Assembly (NCBI GenBank): GCA_963754125.1
Contig: CAVWEX010000002.1
Coordinates: 124,001 to 188,000 of the forward strand
Source: RPQJ01 sp963754125
GTDB taxonomy: Bacteria > Pseudomonadota > Gammaproteobacteria > Steroidobacterales > Steroidobacteraceae
DNA length: 64,000 bases
Direction: 5' to 3'
Of this stretch, positions 16,690-24,444 are shown one piece after another (position 1 is the stretch's first letter; each line of letters begins with the position of its first letter). The notes beneath the pieces are model-generated. The model was not told the DNA's origin and searched no databases. It saw only the letters and a list, made by a program, of their open reading frames with translations. A program made the position numbers and the translations under genes.

Positions 16690-16735
16690 GGCGCCTGAGC
16701 GAGTTTTCGCCGGGCCGAAAACTCGCACGGCGCAT
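16690..16735 (+). repeat. REP-like palindromic element, copy C
   Basis: Starts GGCGCCTGAGCGA and ends TCGCACGGCGCAT, identical at the ends to copies A and B. The inner stem is AGTTTTCG/CGAAAACT around CCGGGC, again different but self-complementary. Such compensated core changes imply that the fold is what is conserved. Confidence 0.65.
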
Positions 16736-16802
16736 TTGGCGGCCAGAGCAGCTCGCCTTGGCTGGCGGTGGCTTTGTCCGGGCCCGTCGAGCCGCCATGT
16801 TG

Positions 16803-16826
16803 TCGGGAAATTTGACATGTTCCCGA
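16803..16826. promoter_or_regulatory. Candidate enhancer site upstream of the PEP-CTERM promoter
   Basis: TCGGGAA-N10-TTCCCGA is a perfect interrupted palindrome. It lies at about -82 to -105 from the start predicted by the sigma-54 promoter at 16882, where enhancer-binding activators usually bind. PEP-CTERM genes in other bacteria are controlled by the PrsK/PrsR pair with sigma-54. Assigning PrsR to this site is inference. Confidence 0.45.
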
Positions 16827-16881
16827 TCTGCCTCGAGCCCGGATTCCCCCAACTCACTGATCGAACGGGCTTTCGTGCTGA

Positions 16882-16897
16882 TGGCACGGGCGTTGCA
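16882..16897 (+). promoter_or_regulatory. Sigma-54 (RpoN) promoter of the PEP-CTERM gene
   Basis: TGGCACG-GGCG-TTGCA matches every defined position of the -24/-12 core from TGGCACG to TTGCW. GG and GC are separated by ten bases. Predicted start near 16908, leaving a leader of about 100 bases to the ATG at 17010. Confidence 0.8.
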
Positions 16898-17009
16898 TTT
16901 CACCAATAAAGCGCCCTGGCGCCGGGTGCGAGGCGAACCTGCCAGGCTCCGGCAGCTGGGTGCCGACGGGCCGCAAGGGCCGGTACTTCAATAAATTGGA
17001 GGGGGAGAC

Positions 17010-17993
17010 ATGAACACGACTCACCGTGGAGGCGCAGGCGGCGCCGGCGCCTTCGCCTTGGCGCTCGCGAGCCTGGTGGCCGCGCCCGCCGGGGCCGTGC
17101 CCGTGGTCGCGCCGGCGTTCTCCGGCGTCTATTCGATCCAGTCCCTCGGGGCCGTGCCGGGTCTGCCGTCGCCCTACGGCGGGCTCGCGTTCATCGACAA
17201 CGACACGATGCTCATCGGTGGCCGGGCCAATTTTGCGGAGGGCCGGCTGTACACGATCGACGTGCTGCGCGACGGCGACGGGCACATCTCGGGCTTCGCG
17301 GGTGTGGCGGCGCAGTTCGGGTCGGTCGGCGAGTTCAACGACGGGGGCGTGGCCTTCGGCCCCGGCGGCGTGCTGTTCACCGCGCGCTGGCCCGAGAACG
17401 AGCTAGGTCAGACGCTGCCGGGCGACCTCGACGAAACGCGCATCACGAACCTCGCCGGGCTCGGAATTGCGCCGAGCCCGGGCGGCCTGATGTTCGTGCC
17501 GTCGGGACTCCCCGGCGCGGGCCAGCTCAAGCTCGTGTCCTGGGAGGGCGGCGAGTGGTACACGCTCTCATTGGCTCTGGCGCCGGACGGCACCTACGAC
17601 ATCCTCGCCGCTGTGCTCGGGCCGACGCTCCTGGGCGGCCCGGAAGGCATTGCCTACGTCCCACCCGGTTCGCCGCTGTTTCCGAACCCCAGTGTGCTGA
17701 TCTCGGAGTATTCGGCCGGGAACGTCGCCGTGTACGAAGTGGATGGTTCGGGTAATCCGATCGTCGCCTCGCGCCTCGATTTCGTGCTCGGGCTCCTGGG
17801 CGCCGAAGGTGCGCTGGTCGATCCGGTGACCGGCGATTTCCTGTTCTCCACGTTCCTGCCTGACGGCGGGGACGAGGTCCTGCGGGTGCGTGGATTCGTT
17901 CCGCCGCCGCCTGTTCCCGAGCCCGGCTCGCTCGCGCTGCTGGCCCTCGGACTCGCCGGGCTGCGGCTCGCGAGGCGGCGCCCGGCAATCTGA
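17010..17993 (+). CDS. PEP-CTERM sorting domain protein
   Basis: A 327-residue secreted protein of the exosortase-sorted class. The signal peptide is within residues 1-30 (ALALASLVAAPAGAVP). The C-terminus is the tripartite sorting tag: PEP at 303-305 (PVPEPGSLALL), a hydrophobic helix and the basic tail RLARRRPAI. The middle (FSGVYSIQSLGAVPG, GGLAFIDNDTMLIGGRAN, GPEGIAYVPPGS, VLISEYSAGNVAVYEVD) looks like a beta-propeller of NHL type, without catalytic motifs. GGAGGGGGAG precedes the start. No exosortase gene lies in this window. Function unknown, perhaps in the extracellular matrix. Confidence 0.88.
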   Translation: MNTTHRGGAGGAGAFALALASLVAAPAGAVPVVAPAFSGVYSIQSLGAVPGLPSPYGGLAFIDNDTMLIGGRANFAEGRLYTIDVLRDGDGHISGFAGVAAQFGSVGEFNDGGVAFGPGGVLFTARWPENELGQTLPGDLDETRITNLAGLGIAPSPGGLMFVPSGLPGAGQLKLVSWEGGEWYTLSLALAPDGTYDILAAVLGPTLLGGPEGIAYVPPGSPLFPNPSVLISEYSAGNVAVYEVDGSGNPIVASRLDFVLGLLGAEGALVDPVTGDFLFSTFLPDGGDEVLRVRGFVPPPPVPEPGSLALLALGLAGLRLARRRPAI

Positions 17994-18006
17994 ACTGGCC
18001 CGTGTT

Positions 18007-18030
18007 CGCGCCCGCCGCCCGGCGGGCGCG
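18007..18030. terminator. GC hairpin between convergent PEP-CTERM gene and pyrK
   Basis: CGCGCCCGCC pairs perfectly with GGCGGGCGCG around GCCC. It occupies the 42-base gap between two converging genes. There is no T-tract. Possible bidirectional terminator. Confidence 0.45.
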
Positions 18031-18035
18031 GACTC

Positions 18036-18926
18036 TTACGCCGCCGGCGGGAACACCGCGTTCGCGTCGAACACCGGCCCGTCCACGCACACGCGCTTCA
18101 TCGCGAGCCCAGCGTCGGTGACGACCGGCACCGCGCAACCGGCGCAACCGCCGACCGCGCAGGCCATGAACTCCTCGAGCGAGACCTGGCAGGGAATGCC
18201 GAAACGACGCGCGACCTTCGCGGCCGACATCAGCATGGGCGTCGGGCCGCAGGCGAACATCTCGACCTCGGCGAGCGCCGCTGCATCGAGCGACGACAGC
18301 CAGGCGGCTGCGAGGTCGGTCACGTAGCCGTCGAAGCAGCCCGGGAAGTCCGCGAGCGTGGCGAGGCGGCTCGGCACGCCCCAGTCGTCGAGCAGCGGCA
18401 TGCAGGCGATCGCGCCGTCCGGGATGCCGGGCACGAGGATCGTCGAGGGCCGGGCGCGGAACGGGAACGGGATCTCCGAGCCCATGAGCACCAACGGCTG
18501 CCACGTGGCATCGCGGCGCGCCTTGAGCGACTCGGCGAGGAACACCATCGGCGGGATGCCGACGCCGCCACCCACGAGCAGCGTGCGCGGCCGCGCGGGC
18601 GACGGGCGAAAGCCCTGTCCGATCGGTCCCATGACGCTCAGCACGGTCCCGACGGGCTGATTCGACAGCGCCTCGAGGCCCGGCCCGACGATCTTGTAGA
18701 GGATCTCGATCCAGCCCGCCGCCGGGTCGGCGCGCATGATCGACAGCGGCCGACGCATCGGGATAAGCACGTCGCAAGACAGGTGGGCGAAGCTGCCGGG
18801 CGTGGCGGCGGCCGCGCACTTCGGCGCGCGGAGCCGGATCACGAACTGCAGCCCGGGGAACTCCTGGTGCGACAGCAGCTCGGCATCCTCGACGAAGATC
18901 GTCCCGCGGTGCTCGCGTCCGCTCAT
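18036..18926 (-). CDS. pyrK: PyrK-like dihydroorotate dehydrogenase electron-transfer subunit
   Basis: A 296-residue FAD/[2Fe-2S] reductase-like protein. The FAD-binding barrel has RRPLSIMRAD and the nucleotide-binding fold has LLVGGGVGIPPMVFLA and MFACGPTPMLM. Four cysteines near the C-terminus (256, 261, 264, 280; CAVGGCAGC...C) match the iron-sulfur ligands of PyrK. In class 1B enzymes PyrK passes electrons from dihydroorotate to NAD. The start at 18926 overlaps the pyrB stop by four bases. No pyrD partner is visible here, so a role with another dehydrogenase is possible. Confidence 0.85.
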   Translation of the reverse strand: MSGREHRGTIFVEDAELLSHQEFPGLQFVIRLRAPKCAAAATPGSFAHLSCDVLIPMRRPLSIMRADPAAGWIEILYKIVGPGLEALSNQPVGTVLSVMGPIGQGFRPSPARPRTLLVGGGVGIPPMVFLAESLKARRDATWQPLVLMGSEIPFPFRARPSTILVPGIPDGAIACMPLLDDWGVPSRLATLADFPGCFDGYVTDLAAAWLSSLDAAALAEVEMFACGPTPMLMSAAKVARRFGIPCQVSLEEFMACAVGGCAGCAVPVVTDAGLAMKRVCVDGPVFDANAVFPPAA

Positions 18927-19924
18927 CCGGCCCTCCGGCCCGCCTCGACGTTGCGTTCCTGGACGTTGCGCACGATCGTGGCGAGCACCGCCATGCGCAC
19001 CGCCACGCCGTTCGTCACCTGCTGTCGGATCACCGACTGCGGGCCGTCGGCGACTTCGCTGGTGATCTCCACGCCGCGGTTCATCGGACCGGGGTGCATG
19101 ACGATGGCGTCGGGCCGGGCGTGCCGCAGGTTCTCGGTGCTGATGCCCCACTCCCGGTAGAAGGCCTCCTTGTCGAGCGCGTCGGAGGCGGACATGCGCT
19201 CGTGCTGGATGCGCAACGCCATGATCACGTCCGCGCCGCGGATGCCCTCGGCGAGCGTGGTGCAGCGCGCCGCGCCCTCGAGTTCACCCGGCGCCGGCAT
19301 CAGGTTCGCGGGACTCACGAGCCGCAGCTCGCCGACGCCGAGCGTCAGCAGCGCCCGGCCGGTGGAGCGCGCCACGCGCGAGTGGCTCACGTCACCCACG
19401 ATCGCCACGCTCAGGCCGGAGACATCGCCCTTGCGCTGGCGGATCGTGAGCACGTCGAGCAGGCCCTGGGTCGGGTGCGAGACGTGCGCCTCGCCGGCGT
19501 TCAGCACGCTCACGTGCGGCGCGACGTGGGCGGAGACATAAGCGGGCAGGCCGGGCTCCGCGTCCCGCATCACGAACACGTCCACCTGCATGGCCTGCAG
19601 GGTGTAGATCGTGTCGAGCACTGTCTCGCCCTTGACGCGCGAGGAGGAGTGCAGGTCGAGGTTCACGACATCCGCGCCGAGACGCCGGGCCGCGAGCTCG
19701 AACGACACCCGCGTGCGCGTGCTCGGCTCGAAGAACAGGTTCGCGACGGTGCGGCCCCACAGGCTCTGGTCGCGCGCCGGCAGTTCGCCCGGGAAGCGCA
19801 CGTAGAACTGGGCGAGGTCGAGCAGGTGCGACAGCTCGTCGCGCGACAGCCCTTCGAGGGTGAGGAGGTGGCGCAGGCGCCCTGCCTGATCGCGCTGCAG
19901 CTCGCAGCCGGTATCGGTGGTCAA
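18923..19924 (-). CDS. pyrB: Aspartate carbamoyltransferase catalytic subunit PyrB
   Basis: A 333-residue enzyme forming carbamoyl-aspartate in pyrimidine synthesis. The carbamoyl-phosphate site FEPSTRTRVSFELA, SSRVKGE and HPTQGLLD are all present. The C-terminal aspartate domain has MHPGPMNRGVE. TTG is the best available start: it overlaps the ruvX stop as TTGA at 19921-19924. In Pseudomonas the next gene is an inactive dihydroorotase (pyrC') needed for assembly and pyrR lies upstream. Here neither is present and pyrK follows instead. Confidence 0.93.
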   Translation of the reverse strand: MTTDTGCELQRDQAGRLRHLLTLEGLSRDELSHLLDLAQFYVRFPGELPARDQSLWGRTVANLFFEPSTRTRVSFELAARRLGADVVNLDLHSSSRVKGETVLDTIYTLQAMQVDVFVMRDAEPGLPAYVSAHVAPHVSVLNAGEAHVSHPTQGLLDVLTIRQRKGDVSGLSVAIVGDVSHSRVARSTGRALLTLGVGELRLVSPANLMPAPGELEGAARCTTLAEGIRGADVIMALRIQHERMSASDALDKEAFYREWGISTENLRHARPDAIVMHPGPMNRGVEITSEVADGPQSVIRQQVTNGVAVRMAVLATIVRNVQERNVEAGRRAG

Positions 19925-20376
19925 TGACTGCTCCCGGGTCGGTCGGCGGACCCGCGCAGCCAGGTCTCGAGGATCAGCCGCGCGGCGTGGGCATCGATGT
20001 CCTCCCGCCGCACGCGGCGGGCACGTGCCCCGGTGCGGCGTGCCTCGCGCAGTTCCGCCGTGGCCGCCGCAGAGGTCAGGCGCTCGTCCACGAACTCCAC
20101 GGGCAGTCCGAAGCGACGCGTGAGTTCGGCGGCGAATGCGCGGCAGGTTGCAGTGAGGAGGGTCTCGGTGCCGTCCATATTATAGGGCAGCCCGACCAGC
20201 AGCCGGGACGGCGACCAGTCGCTCACGCACCGGCCGACGGCCGCCCAGTCCGGCGTGTCGCGCACCGCCACCACGCCCACCGGGCTCGCCGAGCCGGTCG
20301 TCGCCTGGCCGACCGCCACGCCGATGCGCCGGGCGCCGTAATCGAAGGCCATCACCAGCTCGCCGGCCGCGGGCAC
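19921..20376 (-). CDS. ruvX: Putative pre-16S rRNA nuclease RuvX/YqgF
   Basis: A 151-residue RNase H-fold protein implicated in 16S 5'-end maturation. FDYGARRIGVAVG carries the first catalytic Asp, GLPYNMDG the conserved loop, and VEFVDERLTSAAA the second acidic motif with its DER-T signature. The start is GTG at 20376, eight bases after the algH stop; an ATG at 20352 (MAFDYG) is possible. Conserved pairing with algH/yqgE. Confidence 0.9.
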   Translation of the reverse strand: MPAAGELVMAFDYGARRIGVAVGQATTGSASPVGVVAVRDTPDWAAVGRCVSDWSPSRLLVGLPYNMDGTETLLTATCRAFAAELTRRFGLPVEFVDERLTSAAATAELREARRTGARARRVRREDIDAHAARLILETWLRGSADRPGSSH

Positions 20377-20384
20377 GGCGCCGC

Positions 20385-20945
20385 TCAGGCGTGCCCCGCG
20401 TCGCTGCTCAGGTGCAGCAGGTTCACGCCGAGCAGCCGCCCGGCTGCCTGCCAGCGCTCAGCGACCGGGATCTCGAACAACAGCCGCTCGTCCGCCGGCA
20501 CCGTGAGCCAGGCATTCTGGGCCATCTCGGCCTCGAGCTGTCCAGCGTCCCAGCCGGCGTAGCCGAGCGCCACGACCGCTTCGGCGGGGCCATCGCCGCA
20601 CGCCAGGGCGTCGAGGACGTCCCGGGAGGTGGTCAGGTGCAGCCGCTCGGAGACGGGCAGGGTCGAGTCCCAGCGCGGTCCCGGGCTGTGCAGCACGAAG
20701 CCCCGGTCGGTCTGCACCGGCCCGCCCTGCAGCACGGGGTCCGCCGCGATCCTCGACCGCGACGAGTCGAGGCCGAGCTGAGTGAACACCTCGCCCAGCG
20801 TCATGGACAGCGGGCGGTTGATGATGATGCCGAGCGCGCCCTGGGCGCTGTGCTCGCAGACGAGCGTCACCGTCTGCGAGAAATTCGGATCGCTCATGCC
20901 CGGCATGGCGACGAGGAATTGGTTGTTCAGGAAATCGCCGGACAT
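20385..20945 (-). CDS. algH: YqgE/AlgH family protein
   Basis: A 186-residue YqgE/AlgH protein. The hallmark motifs are FLVAMPGMSDPNFSQTVTLVCEH, GALGIIINRPL, VLQGGPVQTDRGFVLH, SRDVLDALA and ALGYAGWDAGQLEAEM. No catalytic function is established; in Pseudomonas it was named for an effect on alginate. It precedes ruvX by 8 bases, as in many gammaproteobacteria. Confidence 0.92.
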   Translation of the reverse strand: MSGDFLNNQFLVAMPGMSDPNFSQTVTLVCEHSAQGALGIIINRPLSMTLGEVFTQLGLDSSRSRIAADPVLQGGPVQTDRGFVLHSPGPRWDSTLPVSERLHLTTSRDVLDALACGDGPAEAVVALGYAGWDAGQLEAEMAQNAWLTVPADERLLFEIPVAERWQAAGRLLGVNLLHLSSDAGHA

Positions 20946-21008
20946 GGCGGCGAGTATCCTGCCGGTGCGCGCGCGTTCACAAGCGCTGCGTGCGGCGGCT
21001 GCGGGCGT

Positions 21009-21896
21009 TCAGGGTGCCCCCGTCCGGACCGTGCCCGTGCCCGGCCGGCCCGACATGAACTGCCACTCGTAGGCGAACCGCAGCACCGGGTAGCGCTCGC
21101 GCATCGCCGGCGGGAAAGGATCGAAGGGCGCGGCGAGCCGCACGGTGCTGATGGCCGCATTGTCGAGATCGCGCCGCCCGCTCGAGCGTCGGACCAGCAC
21201 CTGCTGCAGGCTGCCGTCCGCGCGAATCGCGACCTCGAGCACCGGATTGCCCGACAGCGACCGGCTGCGCGCCTCGTCGGGGAAGTGCACCGTGCCCACC
21301 TGCTCGACGCGGCGTTTCCACCCGTCGAGATAGGAAGCGATCTGCGATTCGCGGGTGTCTGCGAGCAGGCGGTCATCGGGAGACGGGTCGCCGCGCAGGT
21401 GCAGGGACTCCTCGGCCGCACTCGCGTTGACGCCCACCTGCGGAAGCGGGCGCGATTCGACCGGCAGGGCTGCCCGCCCGCTCGGCTCGAGTTCCTCGCC
21501 GGTCACCGCGCGCCGCGACCGCGGCGAGTTCGCCGCGAGCACGGGCGAGCCGCCCCGGCTCGACTCCGAGGCAGCCGGCGTCGTCTCCGTGCCCTGCACG
21601 TCGCCCGTGTGCTCGAGCAGGCTGGCCGAGGCCTCCGGCAGCGAGGTGCGTTGCCGGTCGCGCGCCGTGCCGGCACCGCGCTGGTCGCGGCTCGAGAGGT
21701 AGGCGGCCGCCTCGTTGTCCTCCTCCAGCGGGCCGTCCGGCACGAGCAGCACCTCCAGCGTCGGCAACGGCCGCCGGTCGGGCGGGTCGGCGTTGAAGCG
21801 AATCCCCAGGATCACGAGTCCGTGCAGCAGCGCCGCGACGAACACCGCGGTGGCGAGGCGATCCTCCGGTCGTCCGCTGGAGACGCCGAGTCCCAT
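21009..21896 (-). CDS. tonB: TonB-family protein
   Basis: A 295-residue inner-membrane energy transducer. One N-terminal membrane helix (LATAVFVAALLHGLVILGI) is followed by a low-complexity, non-Pro-rich periplasmic region. The C-terminal TonB domain (YLDGWKRRVEQVGTVHFPDEA, GNPVLEVAIRADGSLQQVLV, FDPFPPAMRERYPVLRFAYEW) contains the family beta-sheet signatures. It lies between gshB and algH like tonB3 of P. aeruginosa, which is linked with twitching motility. It might also energise BtuB, though ExbB/ExbD are not in the window. Confidence 0.88.
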   Translation of the reverse strand: MGLGVSSGRPEDRLATAVFVAALLHGLVILGIRFNADPPDRRPLPTLEVLLVPDGPLEEDNEAAAYLSSRDQRGAGTARDRQRTSLPEASASLLEHTGDVQGTETTPAASESSRGGSPVLAANSPRSRRAVTGEELEPSGRAALPVESRPLPQVGVNASAAEESLHLRGDPSPDDRLLADTRESQIASYLDGWKRRVEQVGTVHFPDEARSRSLSGNPVLEVAIRADGSLQQVLVRRSSGRRDLDNAAISTVRLAAPFDPFPPAMRERYPVLRFAYEWQFMSGRPGTGTVRTGAP

Positions 21897-21899
21897 GCC

Positions 21900-22859
21900 T
21901 CAGCCGCGCCGCCGTGCGATCGCGTCCATGAGCAGGCCGGCCACGTCGGTGCCGAACTTCCGGTCGATCTCGCGGGCTCCGGTCGGGCTCGTCACGTTGA
22001 TCTCGGTGACGAATCCACCAATCACGTCCAGCCCGACGAACAGCATGCCGCGCTCGCGCATCACCGGCCCGATGCGTCCGGCGAGCCAGCGGTCGCGCTC
22101 GTCGAGCGGCCGGCCCACGCCCTCGGCCCCGGCCGCGAGGTTGCCGCGGTTGTCGTCGGCGGAGGGTATGCGCGCGAGCGCATACGGCACGGGCTCGCCG
22201 TCCACGAGGATCACGCGGGCGTCGCCGGTCGTCACGATGTCGGGAATGTAGCGCTGCGTGATCGCGAAGCGGGTTCCGTATTCGGTCAGCGTCTCGAACA
22301 CCACGCTGGCGTTCTTGTCGCCGGACTCGAGCACGAAGATCGAGCGCCCGCCCATGCCGTGCAGCGGCTTGCACACGGCCCGCCCGTGCTCGCGCAGGAA
22401 GGCGTGCATGTCGGCCATGTCGCGCGTGATGAGCGTCGGCGCGCAGCACTCGGGGAACCAGGCCGTGTACACCTTCTCGTTCATGTCCCGCAGGCCCTGC
22501 GGGCGATTCACCACCAAGGCGCCGGCGGCCTCCGCCCGCTCGAGGATGTAGGTGGCGTAGATGTACTCGGTGTCGAAGGGCGGATCCTTGCGCATCAGGA
22601 TCGCGTCGAAGTCGCCGAGGCGCAGGGTGGCGGGCTCGCCGGCGGTGAACCAGTCGCGCGGGTCGTCGCGGACCTCCACCGGACGCGCCCGTCCGAACGC
22701 CACGCCGTCGCGCAGCCAGAGGTCGCGAAGCTCGAGGCAGGACAGTCGCCAGCCGCGGCGCTGTGCCGCGAGCATCATCGCGAGCGTGGTGTCCTTCTTG
22801 GGCTTGATGGACTCGATCGGGTCCATCACCACGGCGAGGTGCAGTTGCTTTTCCGGCAT
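21900..22859 (-). CDS. gshB: Glutathione synthetase
   Basis: A 319-residue ATP-grasp enzyme that joins gamma-glutamylcysteine and glycine. I chose the ATG at 22859, where the sequence MPEKQLHLAVVMDPIESI matches the family N-terminus; an ATG at 22913 would add 18 unrelated residues. Motifs: MRKDPPFDTEYIYATYIL, the Gly-rich loop PLHGMGGRSIF, and metal-binding EINVTSPTGAREID at the end. First gene of gshB-tonB-algH-ruvX-pyrB-pyrK, divergent from pilG. Confidence 0.95.
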   Translation of the reverse strand: MPEKQLHLAVVMDPIESIKPKKDTTLAMMLAAQRRGWRLSCLELRDLWLRDGVAFGRARPVEVRDDPRDWFTAGEPATLRLGDFDAILMRKDPPFDTEYIYATYILERAEAAGALVVNRPQGLRDMNEKVYTAWFPECCAPTLITRDMADMHAFLREHGRAVCKPLHGMGGRSIFVLESGDKNASVVFETLTEYGTRFAITQRYIPDIVTTGDARVILVDGEPVPYALARIPSADDNRGNLAAGAEGVGRPLDERDRWLAGRIGPVMRERGMLFVGLDVIGGFVTEINVTSPTGAREIDRKFGTDVAGLLMDAIARRRG

Positions 22860-23030
22860 CTTGGGCTCTCTGGCTCCGCGGCGGGCTAAGGCCGCGCCTG
22901 TGACGTCCGTCATGGTATCGAAAGCAGCCGATGGCGGGGCTACACCCGATATGTTAAAACGCCGTCGCTTGCGGGATCTTGCGCTTTAGCGTGACGCCGC
23001 AACGCTCAATCGCTTCGGGGGTTCGACGGC

Positions 23031-23438
23031 ATGGAAAACACTGCAGCCAGCAACAGCCGGCCTCGGCTCGCGGGCCTCAAGGTGCTGGTCATCGACGACA
23101 GCAAGACGATCCGCAGGACCGCGGAAACCCTGCTCGCGCGGGAGGGCTGCGAGGTGTTCACCGCGGTGGACGGGTTCGACGCACTCTCGAAGATCGCGGA
23201 CCACCAGCCCGACATCGTCTTCGTGGACATCATGATGCCGCGGCTCGACGGATACCAGACCTGCTCGCTCATCAAGCACAACAAGGTGTTCCGCTCGATC
23301 CCGGTGATCATGCTCTCGAGCAAGGACGGCCTGTTCGATCGCGCGCGCGGCCGCATCGTGGGCTCGGAGCACTACCTCACCAAGCCGTTCACGCGCGAGG
23401 AACTCCTGAGCGCGATCGAATCGCACGTGCACCGCTGA
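23031..23438 (+). CDS. pilG: Twitching motility response regulator PilG
   Basis: A 135-residue stand-alone receiver domain. The acidic pair is in VLVIDDSKT, the phosphorylated Asp in VFVDIMMPRLDGY, the Thr/Ser switch in VIMLSSKDG and the Lys in YLTKPFTREEL. In Pseudomonas PilG promotes pilus extension downstream of ChpA. First gene of the pilGHIJ-chpA-chpC operon. Confidence 0.93.
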   Translation: MENTAASNSRPRLAGLKVLVIDDSKTIRRTAETLLAREGCEVFTAVDGFDALSKIADHQPDIVFVDIMMPRLDGYQTCSLIKHNKVFRSIPVIMLSSKDGLFDRARGRIVGSEHYLTKPFTREELLSAIESHVHR

Positions 23439-23467
23439 CCCGCGCCCGACCCCGGAGGACTGCAACC

Positions 23468-23833
23468 GTGGCACTCGTACTGATCGTGGACGACTCACCG
23501 ACGGACGTGCACGTCATGCAGCAGGCCCTGGAGAAGGGGGGGTTCAGCACGGCCGCCGCCGCCGACGGCGACGAGGCCATCCGCAAGGCGCGCGAGCTGC
23601 ACCCGGACCTCATCCTGATGGACATCGTGATGCCGGGCCTCAACGGGTTCCAGGCCACGCGCGAGTTGTCGAGCGATCCCGAGACGCGCTCCATCCCGGT
23701 GATCATGGTCACCTCCAAGGCCCAGGAATCGGACCGGGTGTGGGGGCTGCGCCAGGGCGCCGTGGACTATCTCGTCAAGCCCGTTTCCGCCGAGCAGCTG
23801 GTGCGGAAGGCCCACGCAGCGCTCGCGGTCTGA
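23468..23833 (+). CDS. pilH: Twitching motility response regulator PilH
   Basis: A 121-residue receiver-only regulator. The start is GTG 23468, set by GGAGG ten bases upstream and the immediate LVLIVDDSPTD. The phosphoacceptor Asp is in LILMDIVMPGLNGF, the switch Thr in VIMVTSKAQESD and the Lys in YLVKPVSAEQL. Known PilH opposes PilG, probably as a phosphate sink favouring retraction. 29 bases after pilG. Confidence 0.92.
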   Translation: MALVLIVDDSPTDVHVMQQALEKGGFSTAAAADGDEAIRKARELHPDLILMDIVMPGLNGFQATRELSSDPETRSIPVIMVTSKAQESDRVWGLRQGAVDYLVKPVSAEQLVRKAHAALAV

Positions 23834-23834
23834 G

Positions 23835-24401
23835 ATGGAAGGACCAGTCGATCTCAGGTCGCTGCGGGACCGGCCCTTTGAACTGCTGCGGGAGGTGGAC
23901 CGTCGCGCGCGGGCCGCGGCCCAGGGCGGGGCGGAGACGGCCCTGTCCGGCACCGAATGGGTCGGCGTCGCGTTCCGCCTCGGCGGCGAGGCCTTCCTGA
24001 TGGCGCGCGAGGAGACCCGCGAAGTCATGGGCTACCCGGCCTCGGTCACGCGCGTGCCGGGCGCGAAGGGCTGGGTCCGCGGGCTGTCGAACCTGCGCGG
24101 CCAGTTGCTGCCGCTGGTCGACCTGCGGTGGTTCCTCGGTGCGGGACCGACCACCGTCACCCGCGCGACGCGGGTGCTGGTCGCTAATCACCGCGAGGTC
24201 CCGGCCGGCCTGGTCGTGGACGAGGTGATGGGATTCCGTCGCTTCTTCGAAAGCGAATTCTCCGCCGACCTGCCGCCGACGCTGCTGCGCTGCGAGCGTT
24301 TCCTCGCCGGTACGTTCAAGCGCGGGCCGGAGGTCTGGCCGGTGTTCAGCGTGCGGACCCTGCTCGAGAGTCCGGCGTTCCAGCAGGCAGCGGCATCCTG
24401 A
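23835..24401 (+). CDS. pilI: CheW-like coupling protein PilI
   Basis: A 188-residue CheW-domain protein linking PilJ to ChpA. The core reads VGVAFRLGGEAFLMAREETREVM, then VPGAKGWVRGLSNLRGQLLPLVDLR, the classic CheW receptor/kinase interface. It begins one base after the pilH stop. The N-terminal 38 residues are a polar, Arg-rich extension. Confidence 0.92.
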   Translation: MEGPVDLRSLRDRPFELLREVDRRARAAAQGGAETALSGTEWVGVAFRLGGEAFLMAREETREVMGYPASVTRVPGAKGWVRGLSNLRGQLLPLVDLRWFLGAGPTTVTRATRVLVANHREVPAGLVVDEVMGFRRFFESEFSADLPPTLLRCERFLAGTFKRGPEVWPVFSVRTLLESPAFQQAAAS

Positions 24402-24444
24402 TGCCCGGCGGACGACGCCGGCGCAACCGAATCGGAAACGAACC

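Noticed and set aside
20391..22889. 832-residue plus-strand open frame opposite algH-tonB-gshB
   Set aside because: Runs across three real minus-strand genes with clear motifs; its own sequence has none.
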